Shown here piece by piece: positions 5,731 to 13,007 of a stretch of 13,007 nucleotides of DNA. The DNA comes from JAHFPN01 sp036559465. Lineage in GTDB: Bacteria > Pseudomonadota > Alphaproteobacteria > Rhizobiales > Xanthobacteraceae. The translations under genes and the position numbers were made by a program. The stretch's first letter is position 1; the number at the start of each line of letters is the position of its first letter. The notes under the pieces were generated by a model. That model did no database searches, was not told the DNA's origin, and was given only the letters and a program-made list of their open reading frames with translations. The stretch lies in contig DATBTC010000104.1 in assembly GCA_036559465.1 (NCBI GenBank), forward strand, positions 1-13,007. Reading direction: 5' to 3'.

Positions 5731-7791
5731 ATGACCAAGCTCATCGTCGACGGCAAAGAGATCGACGTCCCGCCGGAATACACGCTGTTGCAGGCGTGCG
5801 AGGAGGCGGGCGCCGAGATTCCGCGCTTCTGTTTCCACGAGCGTCTGTCGATCGCCGGCAATTGCCGCATGTGCCTGGTGGAGCTGGTGGGCTCGCCGAA
5901 GCCGGTCGCTTCGTGCGCCTGGGCGGTGCGCGATTGCCGCCCCGGCCCCAAGGGCGAGCCGCCGGTCGTCAACACCAAGACGGCGATGGTGAAAAAGGCG
6001 CGCGAAGGGGTGATGGAGTTCCTGCTGATCAATCATCCGCTCGATTGCCCGATCTGCGACCAGGGCGGCGAATGCGATCTGCAGGACCAGGCTATGGCTT
6101 ACGGCGTGGACGGCAGCCGCTATCGGGAGAACAAGCGCGCGGTCGAGGATAAATATATCGGGCCATTGGTGAAGACGATCATGACGCGTTGCATCCACTG
6201 CACGCGTTGCGTCCGCTTCGCCGCCGAGGTCGCCGGCGTGCCGGAGCTCGGCGCCACCGGTCGCGGCGAGGACATGGAGATCACCACGTACCTCGAGCAC
6301 GCGATGAAGTCGGAGCTGCAGGGCAACGTGATCGATCTGTGCCCGGTGGGCGCGCTCACCTCGAAGCCCTACGCATTCCAGGCGCGGCCGTGGGAGCTGA
6401 TCAAGACCGAGTCGATCGACGTGATGGACGCGGTCGGCAGCAATATCCGGGTCGACACGCGCGGGCGCGAGGTGCTGCGCATCCTTCCGCGGCTGCACGA
6501 GGACATCAACGAGGAGTGGATTTCCGACAAGACGCGCTTCGTGTGGGACGGGTTGCGCACGCAGCGGCTCGATCAGCCCTATATCCGCGAGCGTGGCATG
6601 CTGCGGCCTGCGACCTGGAGCGAGGCCTTCGCGGCCATCGCTGCGCGCGTGAAGGGCACCCAGCCGAGCCGCATCGGCGCCATCGTCGGCGATTTCGCGA
6701 GCGTCGAGGAAGCCTTCGCGCTCAAGGACCTGATGACGCGGCTGAGGAGCGAGCACTTGGATTGCCGTCAGGATGGCGCCAAGCTCGACCCGGCACTCGG
6801 GCGCGCGAGCTATCTCTTTAATGCGACGATCGCCGGCATCGATCAGGCCGATGGACTGATGATCATCGGCTCGAACCCGCGCAAGGAAGCGCCGATCCTG
6901 AACGCGCGCATCCGCAAACGCTGGCGCACGGCCGGCCTGAAGATCGGATTGATCGGCGAACAGGACGATCTCACCTACGACTACGCATATCTCGGCGCAG
7001 GGCCGGAGACGCTGGCGACCTTCGCTGAGCACGCGCCCGCGAAATTGACGCGTCAGATCTGGCTGATCGGGCAGGGCGCGCTGGCGCGACCCGATGGCGC
7101 GGCGATCCTTGCGCTCGCGGCCAAGGCCGCGGTTTCGGTCGGTGCGATCCAGGACGGCTGGAATGGCTTCTCCGTACTGCATACGGCGGCCTCGCGCGTC
7201 GGCGCGCTCGATGTGGGCGCGGTGCCGGGCAAAGGCGGGCTCGATGCAGCAGGGATGCTCAAGCCCGGTGCGCTCGACGTTTTGTTCCTGCATGGGGCCG
7301 ACGAGGTCGAGGTGCCGCCCGGCGCGTTCGTGATCTATCTCGGCACGCACGGCGACCGCGGCGCGCACCGGGCCGATGTGATCCTGCCCGGGGCGGCCTA
7401 CACGGAAAAATCCGCCATCTACGTCAACACCGAGGGCCGGCCGCAACTCGCCAACCGGGCCGCGTTCCCGCCCGGCGATGCGCGCGAAGACTGGGCGATC
7501 CTGCGCGCGCTCTCCGACGCGCTTGGCGCGAAGCTGCCCTATGACACACTTCCGGATCTGCGCCGCGCGCTGATGCAGGCGCATCCGCATCTCGGGCGCA
7601 TCGATCAGATCGCGCCGGCCAACGGCGCCGAGATCAAGAAGCTCGCTTCGCTCGGCGGGAGTTTCGACAAGGCGCCGTTCCGCTCGCCGGTCACGGACTT
7701 CTACCTCACCAATTCGATCACGCGCGCGTCGGCGATCATGGCCGAATGCTCGGCGCTGGCGGCGGGCCGCATCCCGCAGGCGGCGGAGTGA
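5731..7791 (+). CDS. nuoG: NADH-quinone oxidoreductase subunit G (75 kDa)
   Basis: NuoG is the 75-kDa iron-sulfur subunit relaying electrons from NuoF toward NuoI. The N-terminal ferredoxin domain carries the [2Fe-2S] N1b ligands Cys34, Cys45, Cys48 and Cys62 (RFCFHERLSIAGNCRMCLVE, then SCAWAV). Next are the [4Fe-4S] ligands His102, Cys106, Cys109, Cys115 (NHPLDCPICDQGGECDLQDQ) and Cys154, Cys157, Cys160, Cys204 (TRCIHCTRCVRF, then DLCPVGAL). From about residue 220 to 686 is a degenerate molybdopterin-oxidoreductase-like domain, structural in this family. The extra four-cysteine N7 motif of E. coli NuoG is absent after WELIKTESIDVMDAVGSN, and at 686 residues it has the shorter mitochondrial-type length. 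The ATG at 5731 is 1 nt after the preceding small frame's stop, and I see no strong ribosome binding site before it, so initiation probably depends on coupled translation. Confidence 0.97.
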   Translation: MTKLIVDGKEIDVPPEYTLLQACEEAGAEIPRFCFHERLSIAGNCRMCLVELVGSPKPVASCAWAVRDCRPGPKGEPPVVNTKTAMVKKAREGVMEFLLINHPLDCPICDQGGECDLQDQAMAYGVDGSRYRENKRAVEDKYIGPLVKTIMTRCIHCTRCVRFAAEVAGVPELGATGRGEDMEITTYLEHAMKSELQGNVIDLCPVGALTSKPYAFQARPWELIKTESIDVMDAVGSNIRVDTRGREVLRILPRLHEDINEEWISDKTRFVWDGLRTQRLDQPYIRERGMLRPATWSEAFAAIAARVKGTQPSRIGAIVGDFASVEEAFALKDLMTRLRSEHLDCRQDGAKLDPALGRASYLFNATIAGIDQADGLMIIGSNPRKEAPILNARIRKRWRTAGLKIGLIGEQDDLTYDYAYLGAGPETLATFAEHAPAKLTRQIWLIGQGALARPDGAAILALAAKAAVSVGAIQDGWNGFSVLHTAASRVGALDVGAVPGKGGLDAAGMLKPGALDVLFLHGADEVEVPPGAFVIYLGTHGDRGAHRADVILPGAAYTEKSAIYVNTEGRPQLANRAAFPPGDAREDWAILRALSDALGAKLPYDTLPDLRRALMQAHPHLGRIDQIAPANGAEIKKLASLGGSFDKAPFRSPVTDFYLTNSITRASAIMAECSALAAGRIPQAAE

Positions 7792-7794
7792 ACT

Positions 7795-8817
7795 ATGGAT
7801 TTCTTCTGGAGCACGATCTGGCCGCTGGCGATCATCGTGGCGCAGAGCGTCGCGTTGCTGGTCGCGCTGCTGATCTTCGTCGCCTTTGTGCTCTTGGCGG
7901 ACAGGAAAATCTGGGCAGCGGTTCAGATGCGGCGCGGCCCGAACGTGGTGGGCCCGTTCGGGCTACTGCAATCCTTCGCCGATCTGCTGAAGTTCGTGGT
8001 CAAGGAACCGATCATTCCGTCGGGCGCTAACAAGGGCGTCTTTCTGCTGGCACCGTTGGTGACCGCTATTCTCGCGCTCGCGGCCTGGGCGGTAATCCCG
8101 CTCGATCTCGGCTGGGCGGTCGCCGATATCAATGTGGGCGTGCTCTATGTGTTCGCGATCTCGTCGCTCATGGTCTATGGCGCGATCATGGCGGGCTGGG
8201 CGTCGAATTCGAAATATCCGTTCCTCGCCGCGCTACGCTCGGCGGCGCAGATGGTGTCCTACGAAGTCTCGATCGGCTTCGTCATCATCACGGTGCTGTT
8301 GTGCGCCGGCTCGCTGAACTTGACCAAGATCGTCGAGGCACAGGCCGGACCGTTCGGCATGTTTCAGTGGTACTGGCTGCCGCTGCTGCCGATGTTCGTG
8401 ATCTTCTTCGTCTCGGCGCTGGCGGAGACCAACCGGCCGCCGTTCGACATGGTGGAAGCGGAATCGGAGCTGGTCGCCGGTTTCATGGTCGAATATTCCT
8501 CGACGCCGTTTTTGCTGTTTTTCCTCGGCGAGTACGTGGCGATCATGACCATGTGCGCGCTCGCCACGATCCTGTTCCTCGGCGGCTGGCTGCCGCCGTT
8601 CCCGGTCGCGCCATTCACGTGGGTGCCGGGCGTCATTTGGTTCGTGCTGAAAATCTCGTTCATGTTTTTCATGTTTGCGATGGTGAAAGCCATCGTGCCG
8701 CGCTATCGCTACGACCAGCTGATGCGGCTGGGCTGGAAGGTCTTCCTGCCGGCTTCGCTCGCAATGGTCGTGGTCGTGGCGGCGGTGCTCCACTTCACCG
8801 GCCTAGCGCCGAGATGA
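7795..8817 (+). CDS. nuoH: NADH-quinone oxidoreductase subunit H (ND1)
   Basis: NuoH (ND1 homologue) is the membrane subunit that forms the quinone entry channel and the start of the proton-coupling chain. The 340-residue product is strongly hydrophobic, with about eight transmembrane segments. Diagnostic blocks are ADRKIWAAVQMRRGPNVVGP (35-54), the helix SYEVSIGFVIITVLLCAG with Glu157, and the acidic cytoplasmic loop ETNRPPFDMVEAESELVAGF (211-230), which contacts the hydrophilic arm near the quinone site. It ends with VKAIVPRYRYDQLMRLGWK and a last hydrophobic helix. The ATG at 7795 follows the nuoG stop by 3 nt, with GGAG 6 nt upstream. Confidence 0.97.
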   Translation: MDFFWSTIWPLAIIVAQSVALLVALLIFVAFVLLADRKIWAAVQMRRGPNVVGPFGLLQSFADLLKFVVKEPIIPSGANKGVFLLAPLVTAILALAAWAVIPLDLGWAVADINVGVLYVFAISSLMVYGAIMAGWASNSKYPFLAALRSAAQMVSYEVSIGFVIITVLLCAGSLNLTKIVEAQAGPFGMFQWYWLPLLPMFVIFFVSALAETNRPPFDMVEAESELVAGFMVEYSSTPFLLFFLGEYVAIMTMCALATILFLGGWLPPFPVAPFTWVPGVIWFVLKISFMFFMFAMVKAIVPRYRYDQLMRLGWKVFLPASLAMVVVVAAVLHFTGLAPR

Positions 8818-8825
8818 GGATCTAG

Positions 8826-9314
8826 ATGAGGCTCGACCGCGCCGCCCGCTCGATCTTCCTCGCCGAATTCGCTTCGGCGCTGTGGCTGGCGATGCGCTAT
8901 TTCTTCGCGCGCAAGTCGACGCTCGATTATCCGTTCGAGAAGGGGCCGGTGTCGCCGCGTTTCCGCGGCGAGCACGTGTTGCGGCGCTATCCGAACGGCG
9001 AGGAGCGCTGCATCGCCTGCAAGCTGTGCGAGGCGATCTGCCCGGCGCAGGCGATCACCATCGAGGCCGGTCCGCGGCGCAACGACGGCACGCGGCGTAC
9101 CACGCGCTACGACATCGACATGGTGAAGTGCATCTATTGCGGCCTCTGCCAGGAATCCTGCCCGGTCGACGCCATCGTCGAGGGGCCCAACTTCGAGTTC
9201 GCCACCGAGACGCGCGAGGAGCTCTATTACGACAAGGCGAAACTGCTCGCCAACGGCGACCGCTGGGAGCGCGAAATCGCCAAGAACCTTTCGCTTGACG
9301 CGCCGTACCGGTGA
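8826..9314 (+). CDS. nuoI: NADH-quinone oxidoreductase subunit I (TYKY, N6a/N6b)
   Basis: NuoI is the 8Fe ferredoxin-like subunit carrying [4Fe-4S] clusters N6a and N6b between NuoG and NuoB. Both complete motifs are present in the 162-residue product: Cys62, 65, 68 and 72 (RCIACKLCEAICPAQAI) and Cys102, 105, 108 and 112 (KCIYCGLCQESCPVDAI). The amphipathic N-terminal helix (about 8-27, FLAEFASALWLAMRYFFARK) and the C-terminal EELYYDKAKLLANGDRWE match the alphaproteobacterial/mitochondrial type. The ATG at 8826 has AGGA about 7 nt upstream and lies 8 nt after the nuoH stop. Confidence 0.97.
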   Translation: MRLDRAARSIFLAEFASALWLAMRYFFARKSTLDYPFEKGPVSPRFRGEHVLRRYPNGEERCIACKLCEAICPAQAITIEAGPRRNDGTRRTTRYDIDMVKCIYCGLCQESCPVDAIVEGPNFEFATETREELYYDKAKLLANGDRWEREIAKNLSLDAPYR

Positions 9315-9318
9315 ATCG

Positions 9319-9933
9319 ATGACAGTCGCGGCACTCTTCTTCTATCTCTTCGCGATCGTGGCGTGCGCGGCCGCCTTCATGGTGATCGCGGCGAAAAACC
9401 CCGTGCACTCGGTGCTGTACCTGATCCTCACCTTTGTGAACGCGGCGGGGCTCTTCCTTCTGCTCGGCGCCGAATTTCTCGCGATGATCCTGATCGTTGT
9501 GTACGTCGGCGCGGTGATGGTGCTGTTCCTGTTCGTCGTCATGATGCTGGACGTAGATTTCGCCGAACTGCGCCAGGGCTTTCTGCAATATCTGCCGGTC
9601 GGCGCGCTGGTCGGGATCATCTTCCTGGTTGAGCTTGTGCTGGTGGCCGCCACCTGGTCGATCGCGCCGGAGACGGCCGGAGCGGTCCGCGCCCCGATGG
9701 CGCCGCTCGATCAGGTCACCAACACGATGGCCATCGGCCGCGTGCTCTACACGACTTATGTCCATTACTTTCAGCTTGCCGGCGTCGTACTGCTCGTGGC
9801 CATGATCGGCGCGATCGTGCTGACGCTGCGCCACAAGGACGTGAAGCGCCAGGATGTCGGCCGCCAGATCGCGCGCACGCGCGCGGAGTCGGTCGAGCTC
9901 AAGCGGGTCGAGCCGGGGCAGGGGCTGTCATGA
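9319..9933 (+). CDS. nuoJ: NADH-quinone oxidoreductase subunit J (ND6)
   Basis: NuoJ (ND6 homologue) is a five-helix membrane subunit linking the quinone cavity to the antiporter-like subunits. The 204-residue product has the family's conserved third helix, about 54-77 (FLAMILIVVYVGAVMVLFLF, then VVMML), the site of the pi-bulge seen in complex I structures. Other hydrophobic segments lie at about 4-24, 31-51, 92-112 and 151-171, and a charged cytoplasmic tail follows 171. I prefer the ATG at 9319, 4 nt after the nuoI stop, with GGTGA upstream. The in-frame TTG at 9295 would add eight polar residues not typical of the family. It overlaps nuoK by 4 nt (ATGA). Confidence 0.96.
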   Translation: MTVAALFFYLFAIVACAAAFMVIAAKNPVHSVLYLILTFVNAAGLFLLLGAEFLAMILIVVYVGAVMVLFLFVVMMLDVDFAELRQGFLQYLPVGALVGIIFLVELVLVAATWSIAPETAGAVRAPMAPLDQVTNTMAIGRVLYTTYVHYFQLAGVVLLVAMIGAIVLTLRHKDVKRQDVGRQIARTRAESVELKRVEPGQGLS

Positions 9934-10238
9934 CCGTCGGCCTCTCGCACTATCTCGTGGTCGGCGCGATCCTGTTCACGATCGGTACGCTCGGCATATT
10001 TCTCAACCGCAAGAACGTCATCATCATCCTGATGTCGATCGAGCTGATCCTCTTGGCGGTCAACATCAATCTGGTCGCCTTCTCCGCGTTCCTGAACGAC
10101 ATCGTCGGGCAGATTTTTGCGCTCTTGGTGCTCACGGTGGCGGCGGCGGAGGCGGCGATCGGGCTTGCGATCCTCGTGGTTTATTTCCGCAATCGCGGCT
10201 CGATCGCGGTCGAAGACATCAATCTGATGAAGGGCTGA
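9930..10238 (+). CDS. nuoK: NADH-quinone oxidoreductase subunit K (ND4L)
   Basis: NuoK (ND4L homologue) is a three-helix membrane subunit carrying part of the proton path. The 102-residue product has hydrophobic segments at about 6-25, 29-50 and 60-85. The two family glutamates are present: Glu38 in LMSIELILLAVN and Glu74 in TVAAAEAAIGLA, equivalent to E. coli Glu36 and Glu72. The C-terminus, YFRNRGSIAVEDINLMKG, is typical of alphaproteobacteria. The ATG overlaps the nuoJ stop by 4 nt, with CAGGGG upstream. nuoL begins 1 nt after its TGA. Confidence 0.97.
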   Translation: MTVGLSHYLVVGAILFTIGTLGIFLNRKNVIIILMSIELILLAVNINLVAFSAFLNDIVGQIFALLVLTVAAAEAAIGLAILVVYFRNRGSIAVEDINLMKG

Positions 10239-10239
10239 G

Positions 10240-12174
10240 ATGTATCAGGCGATCGTATTCCTGCCGCTGCTCGGCTGCCTGGTCGCCGGCCTGTTCGGCC
10301 GCTGGATCGGCGCGCGCGGCGCAGAACTCCTGACCAGCGCACTGCTGATCGTTTCGGCGCTCTTGTCCTGGTATGCGTTCGTCGACGTCGGCTTCCTCGG
10401 CCACGAGGCACGCATACGGCTGTTCACCTGGATCGCGTCGGGCGGATTGCAGGTCGACTGGTCGCTCCGCATCGACTCGCTGGTCGCCGTGATGCTCGTG
10501 GTGGTGACGACGGTTTCCGCGCTCGTGCACGTCTATTCGATCGGCTACATGAGCGAGGACCCGCACAGGCCGCGCTTCTTCTCGTATCTGTCGCTGTTCA
10601 CCTTCGCCATGCTGATGCTGGTGACGGCGGACAACCTCGTGCAGCTGTTCTTCGGCTGGGAGGGCGTGGGGCTGGCCAGCTACTTGCTGATCGGATTCTG
10701 GTACCACAAGCCCGAGGCCAACGCGGCGGCGATCAAGGCGTTCATCGTCAACCGGATCGGCGATTTCGGTTTCGCGCTCGGCATTTTCGCACTCTACGCG
10801 ATGATCGGCTCGGTCGGCTACGAGACGATCTTCGCCGAGGCCAAGACGCTGGTCGGCAAGAATATCCACTTCCTCGGCTACGACTGGGACGCGCTGACGG
10901 TTATTTGTCTTCTGCTGTTTCTCGGCGCCATGGGCAAGTCGGCGCAGTTCCTGCTGCACACCTGGCTGCCGGACGCGATGGAAGGCCCGACGCCGGTCTC
11001 GGCGCTGATTCACGCCGCCACGATGGTGACCGCCGGTGTGTTCATGGTGGCGCGGCTGTCGCCGCTGTTCGAGCTGTCGCCCACGGCGCTTGCGGTCGTC
11101 ACCTTCGTCGGCGCGACCACCGCCTTCTTCGCGGCCACCGTCGGCCTGGTGCAGAACGACATCAAACGCATCGTGGCCTATTCGACCTGCTCGCAGCTCG
11201 GTTACATGTTCGTGGCGATGGGCATGGGCGCCTATTCGGTCGGCATGTTCCATCTCTTCACCCACGCTTTCTTCAAGGCGCTCTTGTTCCTCGGCGCCGG
11301 CTCGGTGATCACGGCCATGCACCACGAGCAGGACATCCGCCGCATGGGCGGGCTCGCGCGCGCGATCCCGGTCACCTACGCGATGATGCTGATCGGCACG
11401 CTGTCGCTGACCGGATTTCCGCTGACCGCCGGCTTCTTCTCCAAGGACGCGATCATCGAAGCGGCTTTCGTGGGCCACAGCGCCGCTGCAGGTTACGCGT
11501 TCGCACTCGTTGTGATCGCGGCCGCGCTCACCTCGTTCTATAGCTGGCGGCTGATCTTCATGACCTTCCACGGTCCCTCGCGCGCCGATCATCACACGCT
11601 CGAGCACGCCCACGAGTCGCCGCCGGTGATGACCGTGCCGCTCGGCGTGCTTGCGTTCGGCGCCATCGTCGCGGGCTTCGCCGCCAAAGGTATTTTCACT
11701 GGCGAGACCGGGGTCGAGAAATTCTTCCGCGACTCGATCTTCTCCGCCACCGGCAACCGCATCCTCGAGGAGATGCATCACGTGCCCTTGTGGGTGGTGG
11801 CGGCGCCGACGGCGATGATGGTGATCGGCTTCGCCTTCGCCTACTGGTTCTACATTCATAATCCTTCGATCCCGCACGAGCTCGCGCGCAGCCACGACGT
11901 GCTCTACCGCTTCCTCCTGAACAAGTGGTACTTCGACGAGATCTACGACTACCTGCTGGTGCGGCCCATCAAATGGCTGGGCTGGACGCTGTGGAAGCGC
12001 GGTGACGGCTGGTTGATCGACGGCTTCGGGCCGGACGGCGTTTCGGCGCGCGTCTTGGACGTAACGCGCAACGTAGTGCGGCTGCAGACCGGCTATCTCT
12101 ATCACTATGCGTTCGTGATGCTGGTTGGCGTCGCGGCGATCGTCTCGTGGTTCCTGGTGCGGGGAGCCGGCTGA
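10240..12174 (+). CDS. nuoL: NADH-quinone oxidoreductase subunit L (ND5)
   Basis: NuoL (ND5 homologue) is the distal antiporter-like proton-pumping subunit with the long lateral C-terminal helix. The 644-residue product carries the expected channel residues: Glu141 (FFGWEGVGLASYLLIGFWY), Lys233 (GAMGKSAQFLLHTWLPDAME), His256 (ALIHAATMVTAGV), Lys346 (THAFFKALLFLGAGSV), and the Lys402-Asp403 pair (GFFSKDAIIE). The stretch VQNDIKRIVAYSTCSQLGYM (304-323) is a family hallmark. The part beyond about 520, including the segment near LVRPIKWLGWTLWKRGDG, corresponds to the lateral helix region. The ATG at 10240 has AAGGG about 6 nt upstream. Its TGA shares one base with the nuoM start. Length is close to the usual 610-700. 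Confidence 0.97.
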   Translation: MYQAIVFLPLLGCLVAGLFGRWIGARGAELLTSALLIVSALLSWYAFVDVGFLGHEARIRLFTWIASGGLQVDWSLRIDSLVAVMLVVVTTVSALVHVYSIGYMSEDPHRPRFFSYLSLFTFAMLMLVTADNLVQLFFGWEGVGLASYLLIGFWYHKPEANAAAIKAFIVNRIGDFGFALGIFALYAMIGSVGYETIFAEAKTLVGKNIHFLGYDWDALTVICLLLFLGAMGKSAQFLLHTWLPDAMEGPTPVSALIHAATMVTAGVFMVARLSPLFELSPTALAVVTFVGATTAFFAATVGLVQNDIKRIVAYSTCSQLGYMFVAMGMGAYSVGMFHLFTHAFFKALLFLGAGSVITAMHHEQDIRRMGGLARAIPVTYAMMLIGTLSLTGFPLTAGFFSKDAIIEAAFVGHSAAAGYAFALVVIAAALTSFYSWRLIFMTFHGPSRADHHTLEHAHESPPVMTVPLGVLAFGAIVAGFAAKGIFTGETGVEKFFRDSIFSATGNRILEEMHHVPLWVVAAPTAMMVIGFAFAYWFYIHNPSIPHELARSHDVLYRFLLNKWYFDEIYDYLLVRPIKWLGWTLWKRGDGWLIDGFGPDGVSARVLDVTRNVVRLQTGYLYHYAFVMLVGVAAIVSWFLVRGAG

Positions 12175-13007
12175 TGGCCGCGACCTGGCCCGTGCTCTCC
12201 GTCGTCGTGTTCCTGCCGCTGGTAGGCGCGCTCTTCGTCTTCGTGCTGCGCGGCGACGACGCGGCGGTGGCAAAGAACGCGCGCTATGTGGCGCTGTGGA
12301 CCACGCTTGCCACATTCCTGGTGTCGCTGTTTCTGATTTCCGGGTTCGATCGCGGCAATCCCGGGTTCCAGTTCATCGAGAACCGGCCGTGGCTCGGCGG
12401 CACGTTCCGCTTTCACCTCGGCGTCGACGGCATTTCGCTGCCGTTCGTGATCCTGACCACGTTCCTGATGCCGATCGCGATTCTGGCGAGCTTCCAGGCG
12501 ATCGAGAAGAGCGTGAAGGAATACATGATCGCCTTCCTGGTGCTCGAGACGTTGATGGTCGGCACGTTCGTGGCGCTCGATCTTGTACTGTTCTACGTAT
12601 TCTTCGAGGGTGGTCTGATCCCGATGTTCCTCATCATCGGCATCTGGGGCGGCAAGCGGCGCGTCTATGCCACCTTCAAGTTCTTCCTCTACACGCTCTT
12701 GGGTTCGGTGCTGATGCTCTTGGCCATGATGGCCATGTACTGGCAATCGGGCACCACCGACATCGAGACGCTGTTGTCGCACAAGTTCCCGGTGCAGATG
12801 CAGACTTGGCTGTTCCTCGCCTTCCTCGCGTCGTTCGCCGTGAAGCTTCCGATGTGGCCAGTGCATACGTGGCTGCCGGACGCGCATGTGGAGGCGCCGA
12901 CGGCGGGCTCGGTGATCCTCGCCGCCATTCTGCTGAAGATGGGCGGCTATGGCTTCATCCGCTTCTCCTTGCCCATGTTCCCCGACGCCTCAGCGCAATT
13001 CGCCTCG
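12174..13007 (+). CDS. nuoM: NADH-quinone oxidoreductase subunit M (ND4), N-terminal part
   Basis: NuoM (ND4 homologue) is the middle antiporter-like proton-pumping subunit. The window holds 278 codons, a little over half of the usual roughly 500, and the frame is open at the right edge. Channel residues in view are Glu145 (FYVFFEGGLIPMFLIIGIWG), Lys224 (SFAVKLPMWPVHTWLPDAHV) and Lys255 (LAAILLKMGGYGFIRF). The stretch HVEAPTAGSVILAAILLKMG is near-invariant in the family. The ATG at 12174 shares its A with the nuoL stop (TGATG), and GGGGAG lies about 7 nt upstream. nuoN is expected next, beyond the window. Confidence 0.96.
   Translation, partial: MAATWPVLSVVVFLPLVGALFVFVLRGDDAAVAKNARYVALWTTLATFLVSLFLISGFDRGNPGFQFIENRPWLGGTFRFHLGVDGISLPFVILTTFLMPIAILASFQAIEKSVKEYMIAFLVLETLMVGTFVALDLVLFYVFFEGGLIPMFLIIGIWGGKRRVYATFKFFLYTLLGSVLMLLAMMAMYWQSGTTDIETLLSHKFPVQMQTWLFLAFLASFAVKLPMWPVHTWLPDAHVEAPTAGSVILAAILLKMGGYGFIRFSLPMFPDASAQFAS

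Noticed and set aside
5650..7590. 646-codon open frame on the minus strand opposite nuoG
   Set aside because: It is antisense to a NuoG with all cluster ligands intact, its composition is Arg/Ala/His-rich, and there is no recognisable motif or ribosome binding site. I treat it as a codon-bias artefact.
10219..12315. 698-codon open frame on the minus strand opposite nuoL
   Set aside because: It lies antisense to a clear NuoL, and its translation is dominated by Arg, His, Glu and Asp without recognisable domains. Such mirror frames are common in high-GC genes with G/C at third positions.
1..13007. Insertion sequences, CRISPR arrays, tRNA or rRNA genes, phage or defence genes
   Set aside because: I saw no direct-repeat arrays, transposase motifs, terminal inverted repeats or RNA gene signatures; nearly all the sequence is accounted for by the respiratory operon.

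Overview
The window is high-GC bacterial DNA and is almost entirely one operon: a 14-subunit proton-pumping NADH:quinone oxidoreductase (respiratory complex I), read left to right in the order nuoA-B-C-x-D-E-F-y-G-H-I-J-K-L-M. The window ends inside nuoM, so nuoN and anything after it lie beyond the right edge. The subunits resemble the alphaproteobacterial/mitochondrial type: separate nuoC and nuoD, a NuoG of 686 residues without the extra N7 cysteine motif, and near-invariant mitochondrial-like blocks in NuoB, NuoD and NuoF. This suggests an alphaproteobacterium, probably Hyphomicrobiales (Rhizobiales)-like. That placement is inferred from sequence familiarity, not from a search.

Layout. 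Positions 1-260 hold the 5' end of a divergent minus-strand gene for a membrane protein resembling the N-terminus of fused MFS/spermidine-synthase-like proteins. Positions 261-538 are a divergent intergenic region that should carry the nuo promoter. From 539 to the right edge all genes are on the plus strand, packed with 1-4 nt overlaps or gaps of at most 10 nt, so they are probably one transcript with translational coupling. All expected iron-sulfur ligands, the FMN/NADH loops and the main proton-channel charged residues are present, so the complex looks functional.

How the genes work together. NuoE, F and G form the NADH-oxidising module (FMN and the first Fe-S clusters). NuoB, C, D and I form the connecting module, carrying electrons to quinone at the NuoB/NuoD/NuoH interface. 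NuoH, A, J, K, L and M (with N off the edge) form the membrane arm that pumps protons.

Two genes are not complex I subunits. Between nuoC and nuoD is a 146-residue hotdog thioesterase that aligns without gaps, as I recall the family, to fluoroacetyl-CoA thioesterase FlK, including Thr42, Glu50, His76 and Arg120. Between nuoF and nuoG is a 40-codon reading frame for a single-pass membrane peptide. Its stop lies 1 nt before the nuoG start, and nuoG has no strong ribosome binding site of its own. These two insertions are the parts of the window most worth following up.
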